DNA of 6,129 nucleotides from Lactobacillus sp. (GCA_031263385.1 JAISFX010000056.1:1-6129), one strand, 5' to 3'. Positions 1-6,086 are shown, counted from the stretch's first letter. Translations and numbers: made by a program. The notes: a model not told the origin generated them from the letters alone.

Positions 1-2
1 CT

Positions 3-131
3 CGCTCACCAAAGGCCGCTAAAGAATTTATTGATAAATATTCTGTGTGGAGCAGCTTCTCCAACTATGCAGCAGAGTATGTCCGTTCACTTGGTGTCAA
101 GCCTTACAAGCTCATAAAAAGCTACTTCTGA
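3..131 (+). CDS. C-terminal fragment of an unrecognised protein (5' end outside window)
   Basis: This frame is open from the window edge to a TGA at 129-131 and gives 42 residues. The composition looks like a real protein: mixed charged and aromatic residues, ending in a basic and aromatic tail (PYKLIKSYF). The other two plus frames either stop early or give an unlikely composition. The fragment contains stretches such as AAKEFIDKYSVW and YAAEYVRSLGVKPY, which look like amphipathic helices of a soluble domain. I do not recognise the family and no catalytic motif is visible. The gene ends about 30 bases before the -35 element of the next unit and has no convincing terminator after it, so some read-through is possible. 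The coding call rests only on frame openness and composition. Confidence 0.6.
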   Translation, partial: RSPKAAKEFIDKYSVWSSFSNYAAEYVRSLGVKPYKLIKSYF

Positions 132-137
132 GCCTTG

Positions 138-157
138 GTGTTGATAAATCCCAACAC
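138..157 (+). other. Short hairpin after the partial gene, weak terminator candidate
   Basis: GTGTTG (138-143) and CAACAC (152-157) are perfect inverted repeats around an 8-base loop. No run of T follows, so this is not a standard intrinsic terminator. It may be a weak terminator, an mRNA 3' end stabiliser, or chance. Confidence 0.25.
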
Positions 158-162
158 TTCGC

Positions 163-191
163 TTGTCAAACGTCTTAATTTCTGGCATAAT
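163..191 (+). promoter_or_regulatory. Sigma70-type promoter with extended -10 for the membrane protein/lipoprotein unit
   Basis: TTGTCA at 163-168 (5 of 6 to TTGACA) and CATAAT at 186-191 (5 of 6 to TATAAT) are separated by exactly 17 bases. TG lies one base before the -10 (TGGCATAAT), which makes an extended -10. Transcription would start near 198, giving a leader of about 26 bases. AAGG at 211-214 lies 9 bases before the ATG at 224. Confidence 0.65.
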
Positions 192-223
192 CTCCAACAG
201 TTTGAACTTTAAGGCGTTTTTGA

Positions 224-595
224 ATGTTTAAAAAATTGCTTAACGGAGAGCTGAGCCTCAGAGAAGCCTTTTGGAAATTTGGCGTCTTAGGCTTAATAAT
301 ATGCAATATCATATTCCGCATTTCGCAAAAGCTTTTAGCACCAAGGTTACAAGGCTATACAATAAGAGACTATTACTCAAAACACTTCAGCTTTGTCACT
401 CTTGACGGTTACATGTTATCAGTTACCCTGTTTTATTTGTTTGCTATGGTGCTGTTGATTAGCTATTGCATAATCATAGTTATGGGAGTGTGGAGGAGTG
501 CTGCCGAATACAATAAAAGTATATGGCTCAGACAACTTTCCAGAATTTTAATTTTAATATTTGTATTTATAAGCTTGAGAGGATTCATCCCCTAA
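224..595 (+). CDS. Small inner-membrane protein with three predicted transmembrane helices
   Basis: A 123-residue, strongly hydrophobic protein. Predicted membrane segments lie at about residues 16-34, 63-89 and 104-119, with short charged stretches between them. The N-terminus (FKKLLNGELSLREAFW) and the segment after helix 2 (VWRSAAEYNKSIWLRQLSRI) resemble a recurrent type of uncharacterised proteobacterial membrane protein in which a WRSA-x-x-Y...W motif follows a hydrophobic helix. That resemblance is from memory and no function is known to me. The ATG at 224 has AAGG at 211-214 and a good promoter just upstream. Its TAA overlaps the ATG of the following lipoprotein gene by one base (TAATG), so the two are very likely translated from one mRNA. 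It probably sits in the inner membrane; its role is unknown. Confidence 0.75.
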   Translation: MFKKLLNGELSLREAFWKFGVLGLIICNIIFRISQKLLAPRLQGYTIRDYYSKHFSFVTLDGYMLSVTLFYLFAMVLLISYCIIIVMGVWRSAAEYNKSIWLRQLSRILILIFVFISLRGFIP

Positions 596-774
596 TGAAG
601 AAATTAATATTGTTTGCGGTGCTGTTTACCATATTTGGTTGCAACTCTAAAGGAGAGGTCAACGTTGTTGAAGTTGGCAAAATTCCTCCTGAGCGAGAGG
701 CCTTATATGAAAAACGCAATTATGAAATTTGCGAGACCAATCCCGAGCGTTGCTATCAAGGAGTTCCTTGGTAA
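595..774 (+). CDS. Small lipoprotein with a C-terminal Cys pair, unknown function
   Basis: A 59-residue protein starting with MKKLILFAVLF, a type II signal peptide: two lysines, a hydrophobic core and a lipobox I-F-G-C with the lipidated Cys at residue 16. Residue +2 is Asn, not Asp. The mature part is only about 44 residues, is charged, and carries two further cysteines (C46 and C53, in CETNPERC) that could form a disulfide. It ends in GVPW. The ATG at 595 is chosen over an in-frame ATG at 523 because the lipoprotein signal begins here, AGAGGA at 578-583 is a plausible ribosome binding site, and the start overlaps the preceding stop (TAATG), which suggests translational coupling. A strong terminator follows directly. 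I do not recognise a family. Periplasmic, membrane-anchored location is inferred from the lipobox. Confidence 0.75.
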   Translation: MKKLILFAVLFTIFGCNSKGEVNVVEVGKIPPEREALYEKRNYEICETNPERCYQGVPW

Positions 775-805
775 AAAATAAAGCCCCTTAGAGGGGCTTT
801 ATTTT
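775..805. terminator. Bidirectional intrinsic terminator between convergent units
   Basis: The arms AAAATAAAGCCCCT (775-788) and AGGGGCTTTATTTT (792-805) pair perfectly over 14 bp around the 3-base loop TAG. The GC-rich core sits next to the loop and the A/T ends give a T-rich tail in both directions. It follows the lipoprotein stop (772-774) and overlaps the stop codon (804-806) of the minus-strand gene, so it serves both. Confidence 0.9.
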
Positions 806-1598
806 ATTCATTAACAACAATTCCTTTATAAGTCAGAAACTCCGGAGTTTTGTCTCCAAATATCTTATACTTTTTAATAAGCTCAGAAGCCTCATCATCT
901 TTTGGCGCTTGAGCAAATTTATGCGGAGCGCTTTTCTCTCTGGTGTTTCTTCTTGGCTCAGTAGGAATATTTCCGCTTGCAACCTTTTCTGCTTCCAGCT
1001 CTTTAGCCTTATCTATTTTAATCTCTTCAGGTGTTTGCAAAATCTTATCAAGAATATCTTGTGTCTCTCTAGATCTGCGGTTTGTAAACACAATGTTTTG
1101 CTTTTCGCGTGGCAGCACTGTCAAAATCTTTTCCAAATTATCAAGCTGTTTGTTGCTCTTAATAAGGTTAATGTCATCTACCACCAAAATATTTGTGTGT
1201 GAGAAGTCCACTTTTTCAGAAAGCTCTACCAACAAATCAGGAGAGCCAATAACAACATTAGCCTCACTGTCGATATCCTCATCACCTTCTTTAATGGTGG
1301 CTTCATTAATCTCATGATATTTATTAAATATTGCAAGACTGTCAGAAACTCTTACCGAGTGCTGTGAAGAAGGGGTAATAATCAAAATATTCTGCCCTTT
1401 CTTGTTGCTGATAATATCAATTAAAGGAAAGACATAAGATATTGTTTTACCGCTTCCGCGAGGTGCGATTGCAAAAACATCTTTTCCTTCCAATATTGAA
1501 GGAATAACGTCAATCTGCAAAGTTGTCGGTCTGTTCATGCCGAACTCATCAATTGCCTGAAGAGTTTTTTCGCTTAAGCCTAAATCTTTAAAGTTCAT
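804..1598 (-). CDS. Single-domain DEAD-box-like protein with degenerate helicase motifs
   Basis: A 264-residue protein that matches only the first RecA-like domain of DEAD-box RNA helicases, about residues 1-190. Visible motifs: F3 and the Q motif ending at Q28, motif I APRGSGKT (45-52, intact P-loop lysine K51), a motif Ib-like GSPDLL (118-123) and motif II VVDDIN (139-144). DEAD is therefore DDIN, with the catalytic Glu replaced by Asp. Motif Ia (PTRELA in the family) reads PSSQHS and motif III (SAT) reads TNR at 172-174. The second RecA domain, with motifs IV-VI and the arginine fingers, is absent. In its place is a charged tail of about 75 residues. DEAD-box helicases normally need both domains (over 350 residues). 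The gene has its own promoter and terminator and an undamaged frame, so it looks like a kept protein, not a fresh fragment. ATP binding is plausible; unwinding is unlikely alone. The ribosome binding site is weak. Confidence 0.8.
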   Translation of the reverse strand: MNFKDLGLSEKTLQAIDEFGMNRPTTLQIDVIPSILEGKDVFAIAPRGSGKTISYVFPLIDIISNKKGQNILIITPSSQHSVRVSDSLAIFNKYHEINEATIKEGDEDIDSEANVVIGSPDLLVELSEKVDFSHTNILVVDDINLIKSNKQLDNLEKILTVLPREKQNIVFTNRRSRETQDILDKILQTPEEIKIDKAKELEAEKVASGNIPTEPRRNTREKSAPHKFAQAPKDDEASELIKKYKIFGDKTPEFLTYKGIVVNE

Positions 1599-1620
1599 GG
1601 TATTTCACACTTTTATCTGG

Positions 1621-1648
1621 TTAATTAAAATTTTCTCGAATATATTAT
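1621..1648 (+). promoter_or_regulatory. Weak promoter candidate for the isochorismatase-family gene
   Basis: TATTAT at 1643-1648 is a fair -10, but the best -35 is TTAATT at 1621-1626 (3 of 6) with a 16-base spacer. The stretch is A/T-rich, so chance matches are likely. It overlaps the opposite-strand promoter at 1639-1667. Confidence 0.3.
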
Positions 1649-1667
1649 CTTTAAGAACGTAAGTCAA
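1639..1667 (-). promoter_or_regulatory. Sigma70-type promoter for the DEAD-box-like gene
   Basis: On the minus strand, TTGACT (complement of 1662-1667, 5 of 6) and TATATT (complement of 1639-1644, 5 of 6) are separated by exactly 17 bases. The predicted start near 1632 leaves a leader of about 34 bases before the ATG at 1598. That leader has only a weak Shine-Dalgarno (AAGTG), which suggests modest translation. Confidence 0.65.
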
Positions 1668-1687
1668 TGTTTTAATGGGGATGAATT

Positions 1688-2236
1688 ATGCTGATGAACA
1701 GAGAAAACAGCCTTTTATTGATAATAGATATCCAAGAGCGTCTAACTCCGGCAATGGATTCTGCCCGCGAGGTCATAACCAACTCCACCAAATTGGTAGA
1801 GCTTGCTAACGAGCTTAAAGTCCCTTTCATAATTAATGAGCAATACCCCAAAGGCCTTGGCTCTACAATGTTTGACATCAAGAGCAAAGCCGGAGAAAAA
1901 GCAAATTATATTGAGAAGATTTCTTTTTCCAGCGGCAAAGATGAGGCTACCTTAAAGGCCATAAAAAAAACTAAAAAGAAGCAAATTATAATCGCCGGCA
2001 TAGAAACTCACATTTGCGTTTTGCAGTCCGCGATAGATTTAAAAGAGGCCGGCTATGAGGTGTTTTTGGTTGCAGATGCCTGCTCTTCCAGAGCGCGCGA
2101 ACAAAACATCTTCGGTTTGCAAAGAATGATGCAAAACGGTATCCAAATCGTTACTTTTGAGATGGTCTTTTTCGAGTGGTTTGAAAAAGCGGGCTCTCCT
2201 GAATTTAAAGAACTTTCCAAAAAATTAGTAAAATAA
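1688..2236 (+). CDS. Isochorismatase-family cysteine hydrolase (ISOC/YcaC-like)
   Basis: A 182-residue single-domain protein of the usual length for the cysteine-hydrolase fold. The expected Asp-Lys-Cys triad is present: D14 in LLLIIDIQERL, K77 in YIEKISF and C110 in AGIETHICVLQSA. The GIE before the Cys region is where the family's cis-peptide lies. The EQYPKGLGST segment (51-60) is typical of the YcaC and ISOC1/ISOC2 branch, whose physiological substrates are mostly unknown, so isochorismate hydrolysis should not be assumed. It is probably cytosolic and acts on a small amide, ester or vinyl-ether substrate. The ATG at 1688 is preferred over the ATG at 1694 because GGGGA at 1677-1681 is 6 bases upstream. 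The gene is divergent from the DEAD-box-like gene and ends inside the left arm of a terminator. Confidence 0.88.
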   Translation: MLMNRENSLLLIIDIQERLTPAMDSAREVITNSTKLVELANELKVPFIINEQYPKGLGSTMFDIKSKAGEKANYIEKISFSSGKDEATLKAIKKTKKKQIIIAGIETHICVLQSAIDLKEAGYEVFLVADACSSRAREQNIFGLQRMMQNGIQIVTFEMVFFEWFEKAGSPEFKELSKKLVK

Positions 2237-2273
2237 AAGACCGCGTAAATATTTTTTACGCAGTCTTTTATTT
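2231..2273. terminator. Bidirectional intrinsic terminator between isochorismatase-family and cupin genes
   Basis: Left arm 2231-2249 and right arm 2255-2273 form a stem of 18 pairs with one C/A mismatch (2242/2262) and a 5-base loop (2250-2254). The core is GCGTAAA / TTTACGC followed by GAC / GTC. T-rich tails are present on both strands. The stop codon of the upstream gene (2234-2236) lies inside the left arm, and the convergent cupin gene ends 23 bases further on. Confidence 0.88.
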
Positions 2274-2295
2274 ATGGTCTCTAGCTTAAAATAGC

Positions 2296-2658
2296 TTAGC
2301 TTCTGCCATAGCTGTCTTCGTAGCGGATAATATCGTTTTCATCCAGAGTATCACCTGTCTGAACCTCAATAAACTCCATATTTTCTTTTGTGTTGTTTTG
2401 GATTCTGTGCTTAGTCCCAACCGGAATATAAACAGACTCATTTTCTTTTTTCACAATCTTGTCCTCACCAAGAGTAACCAATGCTTCACCCTTAACAATA
2501 ATCCAATGCTCTGCGCGATGATCGTGTGATTGCAAAGACAAAATATTCCCTGGTGTTACCATAATTCTTTTAACGCAGTGTTTGTCTCCGCCATCCAATA
2601 CTTCCCATGTTCCCCATGGTCTTGTATCTTTGTCCCCGCGTTTATAATTATTTGCCAT
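2296..2658 (-). CDS. Standalone phosphomannose-isomerase-type (type II) cupin
   Basis: A 120-residue protein equivalent to the C-terminal cupin of bifunctional mannose-6-phosphate isomerase/GDP-mannose pyrophosphorylase enzymes (about 470 residues, AlgA/ManC type), without the nucleotidyltransferase half. Family signatures in order: RPWGTWEVL (13-21), LSLQSHDHRAEHW (40-52, with Q43, H45, H47 and E50 as likely metal ligands), IPVGTKHR (78-85, with H84), and FIEVQTG...DENDIIRYEDSYGR near the C-terminus. Known relatives interconvert mannose-6-phosphate and fructose-6-phosphate using a divalent metal. Activity of the isolated domain is inferred, and a sensor or other sugar-binding role is possible. 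GGAGA (complement of 2666-2670) lies 7 bases before the ATG, a strong ribosome binding site. The gene is divergent from ptsP with overlapping promoters. Confidence 0.88.
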   Translation of the reverse strand: MANNYKRGDKDTRPWGTWEVLDGGDKHCVKRIMVTPGNILSLQSHDHRAEHWIIVKGEALVTLGEDKIVKKENESVYIPVGTKHRIQNNTKENMEFIEVQTGDTLDENDIIRYEDSYGRS

Positions 2659-2688
2659 TTTTTATTCTCCATAAGTATTAATTAGCAC

Positions 2689-2717
2689 TTGATGTAAAGG
2701 ATAATAGGCAATATAAA
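2689..2717 (+). promoter_or_regulatory. Sigma70-type promoter for ptsP-rodZ
   Basis: TTGATG (2689-2694, 4 of 6) and TATAAA (2712-2717, 5 of 6) are separated by exactly 17 bases. Predicted start is near 2724, giving a leader of about 22 bases with AAGG at 2735-2738, 7 bases before the ATG. No RpoN-type GG-N10-GC element was seen. Confidence 0.6.
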
Positions 2718-2729
2718 TTACATATACAA
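2701..2729 (-). promoter_or_regulatory. Sigma70-type promoter for the cupin gene
   Basis: On the minus strand, TTGTAT (complement of 2724-2729) and TATTAT (complement of 2701-2706) are separated by exactly 17 bases. Predicted start is near 2694, giving a leader of about 36 bases that contains the GGAGA ribosome binding site. It interleaves with the ptsP promoter. Confidence 0.55.
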
Positions 2730-2745
2730 GTAAAAAGGTTGAGTA

Positions 2746-5013
2746 ATGAAAACAAAAGCACTAAGTCAGGCTATGGAAATCTTAAAGGTGGTCCGAAAAA
2801 TCACCGAGAGTTCTGATTTGGCGCAAGTAAAACTTGAGAAAGTCACCAAGGCGATTGCCCAAAGTTTCAAGTCCGATTCTGCCGCTTTCTACATTGCCAT
2901 AGACAACAATTATCTTGAGCTTTTTGCCGCTTACGGTTTCAAAAAAGACGTCAACAACAAGGTGTCTCTCCGTTTTGGCGAAGGCCTTGTTGGCGACATT
3001 GCCAAGACCAACCGCTCGATGGTTGTTAAAGATGTCTTGAAACATCCCAAGTTCGTACATATTGAAGAGCTTGAAGATCAGCAATACAAATCATTTCTAG
3101 GCGTGCCTCTGGTAAGGCGCAGCCGTTGCATTGGTGTTATCACTTTATACAGCAAAAAGACCAGAGAATATACCCCTCTAGAGGTCGAGATTATGGAGAC
3201 CGTGGCTCTTGTTTTGGCAGAGCTTACTTCATCTGAAGAAATGGCCACTTTCCGAAACCGCATTATCAAAGAAAGAGGCTTTTCCGGAAGAGAGCGCATC
3301 AAAGGTCTCAGCCTCAACAAAGGCTACGGCATGGGCATAGCCATTGTGCATCACCGCCGCCAGATGGTTAATAAAATTTTTGCCGAAGATAAAGAAAAAG
3401 AACTTCGCCGCTTAAACGTTGCTCATGCTCAAATGAACGAAGATCTGGACGAGAAGTTTAATGCCACCAAATTAGGCATTGGCGAACATACAGAAATCTT
3501 AGACGCATACCGAATGTTTGCTAAAGATAAAGGCTGGTATAAAAGAATATCTGACAACATTCAAAGTGGCTTAACAGCGGAGGCCGCGGTAGAACGTGCC
3601 TATGAAGATATGTGGAACAGATTATCAGGCACTCAAGACACTTACCTGCGAGAAAGGCTTAATGACCTCAGAGATGTTGCCGACCGTTTGCAATCATATC
3701 TTAGCGGAGACTACAAAGACCCCGCCAAGCAGGTTGATAGCGATGACATCATTATCGTTGCCCAAAATTTAGGCCCTGCAGAATTAATGGATTATGACTT
3801 CAAAAAAGTTCGCGGCCTTATCATTGAAGATGGCACTCCCACAATGCACGTCGCCATTGTTGCCAAGGCTCTGAATATTCCGGTAATCTCCAAAACCCGA
3901 GGCCTGTTTGAAGAAATTAAAACCGGTCAGCTTTTGGCTGTCGATGGTGACGAAAATTATGTTTACATAAACCCAAGCGTTTCTGTGCAAGAAAGATTTA
4001 AAGTTAAGCTTGCAGAAAAAAAGAAGCTCCAAGAAAAACTTTTAGAACTCAGAAACCTTGCATCAAAAACCTCTGACGGAACCAGAGTTGGTATGTATAT
4101 CAACGTTGGTCTGGCTTTTGATTTAGATTATATTGAAAGCACCAATTGCGATGGCATTGGCCTTTACCGCACCGAAATCCCTTTTATGGCGGCTGACGCA
4201 ATGCCCGATGTTGACACTCAAACCTCTTACTATAAACAGCTTATGGATAAAGCGGGCAACAAGAAAGTTATATTCAGAAGCTTAGACGTTGGCTCAGACA
4301 AGCTCCTGCCTTACTGGAGTAATATGAATGAAGAGAACCCTGCAATTGGCTGGCGTTCGATTCGCATAACTCTTGACCGTCGTGCCATTTTAAGAAAGCA
4401 GATTCGCGCCTTCTTGCGTGCGGCAGAGGGCAAAGAGCTTAACGTCATGTTCCCGATGATATCAGATTTGGCCGAGTTTGAAGACGCCAAAGAGACATTA
4501 CTCATTGAGCTTGAAAAAGAAAAAAAGAAAACCGGAAAGACCCCAAAGAAAGTCAACGTTGGCCTCATGATAGAAGTCCCATCGGTAATTTTCCAGATAG
4601 AAGACATCCTCGAAAAGGCCGACTTCATTTCAATCGGCACTAATGACTTGGCTCAGTTTATGTTTGCCTGTGACCGTGGCAACCCAAAGCTGACAGAGCG
4701 TTACGATATTTTGTCATCACCTTTCTTAAAGATAATGAAGTATATTGTTGATAAAGCAGATAAGGCAGGGGTTTATTGTTCCGTCTGCGGCGAAATGGCC
4801 AGCAACCCTATTGAGGCTATGGTTTTAATAGGACTTGGCTATCGCAACTTATCGGCCTCAGGCTCTTCTTTCGGCCGTGTAAAATCAATGATAAGGTCAA
4901 TAAATGTGAGTGAAGTTAGTGAATATGTCCAAAGCCTGCTGAAATCATCACAAAAAAGCCTTCGTCCACAATTAATCGCCTATGCTTATGACCATGGTAT
5001 TGAAATCTATTAA
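2746..5013 (+). CDS. ptsP: Phosphoenolpyruvate-protein phosphotransferase PtsP (enzyme I-Ntr)
   Basis: A 755-residue protein, full length for enzyme I-Ntr. Domains in order: N-terminal GAF sensor (about 15-165, with RFGEGLVGDIAKT and FLGVPLVRR), HPr/NPr-binding and PEP-utiliser N domain (about 190-330), the phosphohistidine swivel domain with H368 in EDGTPTMHVAIVAK, and the PEP-binding TIM barrel (about 440-730). The barrel carries GLYRTE (472-477), FRSLDVGSDK (510-519), GWRSIR (535-540), ISIGTNDLAQF (628-638) and the catalytic C681 in SVCGEMA. The enzyme takes phosphate from PEP and passes it to NPr and then EIIA-Ntr. In proteobacteria the GAF domain responds to glutamine and 2-oxoglutarate. 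The swivel motif has Met directly before the active His where Ser or Ala is usual. No NPr or EIIA-Ntr gene lies in the window, nor the lysC or prfA neighbours seen in many alphaproteobacteria. Confidence 0.95.
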   Translation: MKTKALSQAMEILKVVRKITESSDLAQVKLEKVTKAIAQSFKSDSAAFYIAIDNNYLELFAAYGFKKDVNNKVSLRFGEGLVGDIAKTNRSMVVKDVLKHPKFVHIEELEDQQYKSFLGVPLVRRSRCIGVITLYSKKTREYTPLEVEIMETVALVLAELTSSEEMATFRNRIIKERGFSGRERIKGLSLNKGYGMGIAIVHHRRQMVNKIFAEDKEKELRRLNVAHAQMNEDLDEKFNATKLGIGEHTEILDAYRMFAKDKGWYKRISDNIQSGLTAEAAVERAYEDMWNRLSGTQDTYLRERLNDLRDVADRLQSYLSGDYKDPAKQVDSDDIIIVAQNLGPAELMDYDFKKVRGLIIEDGTPTMHVAIVAKALNIPVISKTRGLFEEIKTGQLLAVDGDENYVYINPSVSVQERFKVKLAEKKKLQEKLLELRNLASKTSDGTRVGMYINVGLAFDLDYIESTNCDGIGLYRTEIPFMAADAMPDVDTQTSYYKQLMDKAGNKKVIFRSLDVGSDKLLPYWSNMNEENPAIGWRSIRITLDRRAILRKQIRAFLRAAEGKELNVMFPMISDLAEFEDAKETLLIELEKEKKKTGKTPKKVNVGLMIEVPSVIFQIEDILEKADFISIGTNDLAQFMFACDRGNPKLTERYDILSSPFLKIMKYIVDKADKAGVYCSVCGEMASNPIEAMVLIGLGYRNLSASGSSFGRVKSMIRSINVSEVSEYVQSLLKSSQKSLRPQLIAYAYDHGIEIY

Positions 5014-5066
5014 AAAATATGTTTTAATCCAGATAAGTCGCAATACTAATAATAAGGAAAAAAAAC

Positions 5067-6086
5067 GTGAAAGCACCGACAAAAACTAAAAAAGCAGTCA
5101 AAGAGCCAAAAACAGCCAAGCCTGCAAAAGAAGCAAAAGAACTGGAACTTGACCTCGAAGAGCAAGAACCTGTGGTTGAAGTTGCTGTCAAAAAAGTGGT
5201 TAATAAGACAGAGCATATTGAGAAAGACGACGAAGACAGAGTCGGCTCTATGCTGAAAGCAGCCCGCCTTAAAAAAGGCCTTGAGGTTAGCGACATCGCA
5301 AGACAGCTTTGCATCAGAAGAGTGTATCTTGAGGCTATCGAGAGCAGCGATTATGCAGAAATCCCTGACTATCCTTATGGTCCGGGCTTTGTCCGTTCTT
5401 ATGCAGATTTCTTGGGCCTCAATGGCGCAAGACTTGTTCAAGTGTTCAAAGATGAGACTGACATCAAGAAAAAATCTGCCAAAGATTACTACGTTCCGGA
5501 GCCTCAGGTTGAGGTTGTTGCTCCAAACCGCAAATATCTCGTAATCAGCTTGATAAGTATTGCAATTGTTTATTGTGGATGGCTCTTATATTCACACAAT
5601 GCCAACACAGCCAAAGATACAAACCCCATAGATATTGTTGAAGAGCAGCCAACTATAGAGGTCAAAGACTTCCCGCTTGATGTTAAAGAGTTTACAGATG
5701 CTGATGGAGAAACCCTACCGGTAGTTGATGTCTCTAATACAGTTCAAGAGACCCCACAAGTAACACTAAGCGAAGAGAGCTTCATTGAAGATGAGCCGGA
5801 ACAACCTGCTCCTGCCGCAACAGAAGAGCCTGTCAGCCCTTCTAAAGGAGTGTTTCTAAAGGTTAAGCAAGAGACATGGGTTGCCGTTCAAGATGATGAA
5901 AAACTTTATTTAAGCAAAGTCTTAAAAGAGGGAGACACATATAAAGTCCCTTACGGCGGAAAGAATATGAAGCTTTCTGTCGGACGCCACGGCGCTGTAG
6001 ATGTTTATATAGACGGCAAGCTTACCGAGGTTGTTCAACCTAATAAAAAAACAAATATTGATTTGAACCAATTTATCAGTCAATAG
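5067..6086 (+). CDS. rodZ: RodZ-type cytoskeletal HTH membrane protein
   Basis: A 339-residue bitopic protein. Residues 1-57 are a Lys/Ala/Glu-rich, probably disordered extension. Residues 58-130 form the RodZ-type helix-turn-helix domain (GSMLKAARLKKGLEVSDIA, then IPDYPYGPGFVRSYADFLGL), which binds MreB in characterised RodZ. One transmembrane helix lies at about 157-175, then an acidic and Pro-rich periplasmic linker (about 180-260) and a C-terminal DUF4115-like beta domain (about 261-320, KVKQETWVAVQDDEKLY...). In known systems RodZ links MreB filaments to the elongasome and controls rod shape. The start is GTG at 5067: AAGGA at 5054-5058 lies 8 bases upstream, and the first in-frame ATG (residue 62) would cut into the HTH domain. 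The gene follows ptsP by 53 bases without a visible terminator, so cotranscription is likely. In many bacteria ispG lies next downstream, but the window ends too early to tell. Confidence 0.92.
   Translation: MKAPTKTKKAVKEPKTAKPAKEAKELELDLEEQEPVVEVAVKKVVNKTEHIEKDDEDRVGSMLKAARLKKGLEVSDIARQLCIRRVYLEAIESSDYAEIPDYPYGPGFVRSYADFLGLNGARLVQVFKDETDIKKKSAKDYYVPEPQVEVVAPNRKYLVISLISIAIVYCGWLLYSHNANTAKDTNPIDIVEEQPTIEVKDFPLDVKEFTDADGETLPVVDVSNTVQETPQVTLSEESFIEDEPEQPAPAATEEPVSPSKGVFLKVKQETWVAVQDDEKLYLSKVLKEGDTYKVPYGGKNMKLSVGRHGAVDVYIDGKLTEVVQPNKKTNIDLNQFISQ

Noticed and set aside
523..594. In-frame upstream ATG that would lengthen the lipoprotein to 83 residues
   Set aside because: The added residues are polar and aromatic, would bury the lipoprotein signal peptide, and lie wholly inside the preceding gene. 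The ATG at 595 has a ribosome binding site and a TAATG junction.
909..1317. Plus-strand open frames opposite the DEAD-box-like gene
   Set aside because: They have shadow-like composition (runs of Ser, Cys, Phe, Leu), no ribosome binding site, and the opposite strand encodes recognisable helicase motifs.
1621..1634. Overlapping palindromes TTAATTAA and AAAATTTT in the divergent intergenic region
   Set aside because: Short A/T-only palindromes are common in such DNA, and no second copy or operator-like spacing was seen.
2282..2298. Direct repeat TAGCTTA at 2282-2288 and 2292-2298
   Set aside because: Only 7 bases, two copies, at the A/T-rich 3' end of the cupin gene; likely chance.
2782..4640. 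Several minus-strand open frames inside ptsP
   Set aside because: All lie opposite well-conserved PtsP domains and show no family features or start signals.
5024..5441. Minus-strand open frames opposite the rodZ start
   Set aside because: They are Ser/Phe/Cys-rich translations of the reverse of Lys/Glu-rich codons, with no ribosome binding site. The plus strand encodes a clear RodZ.
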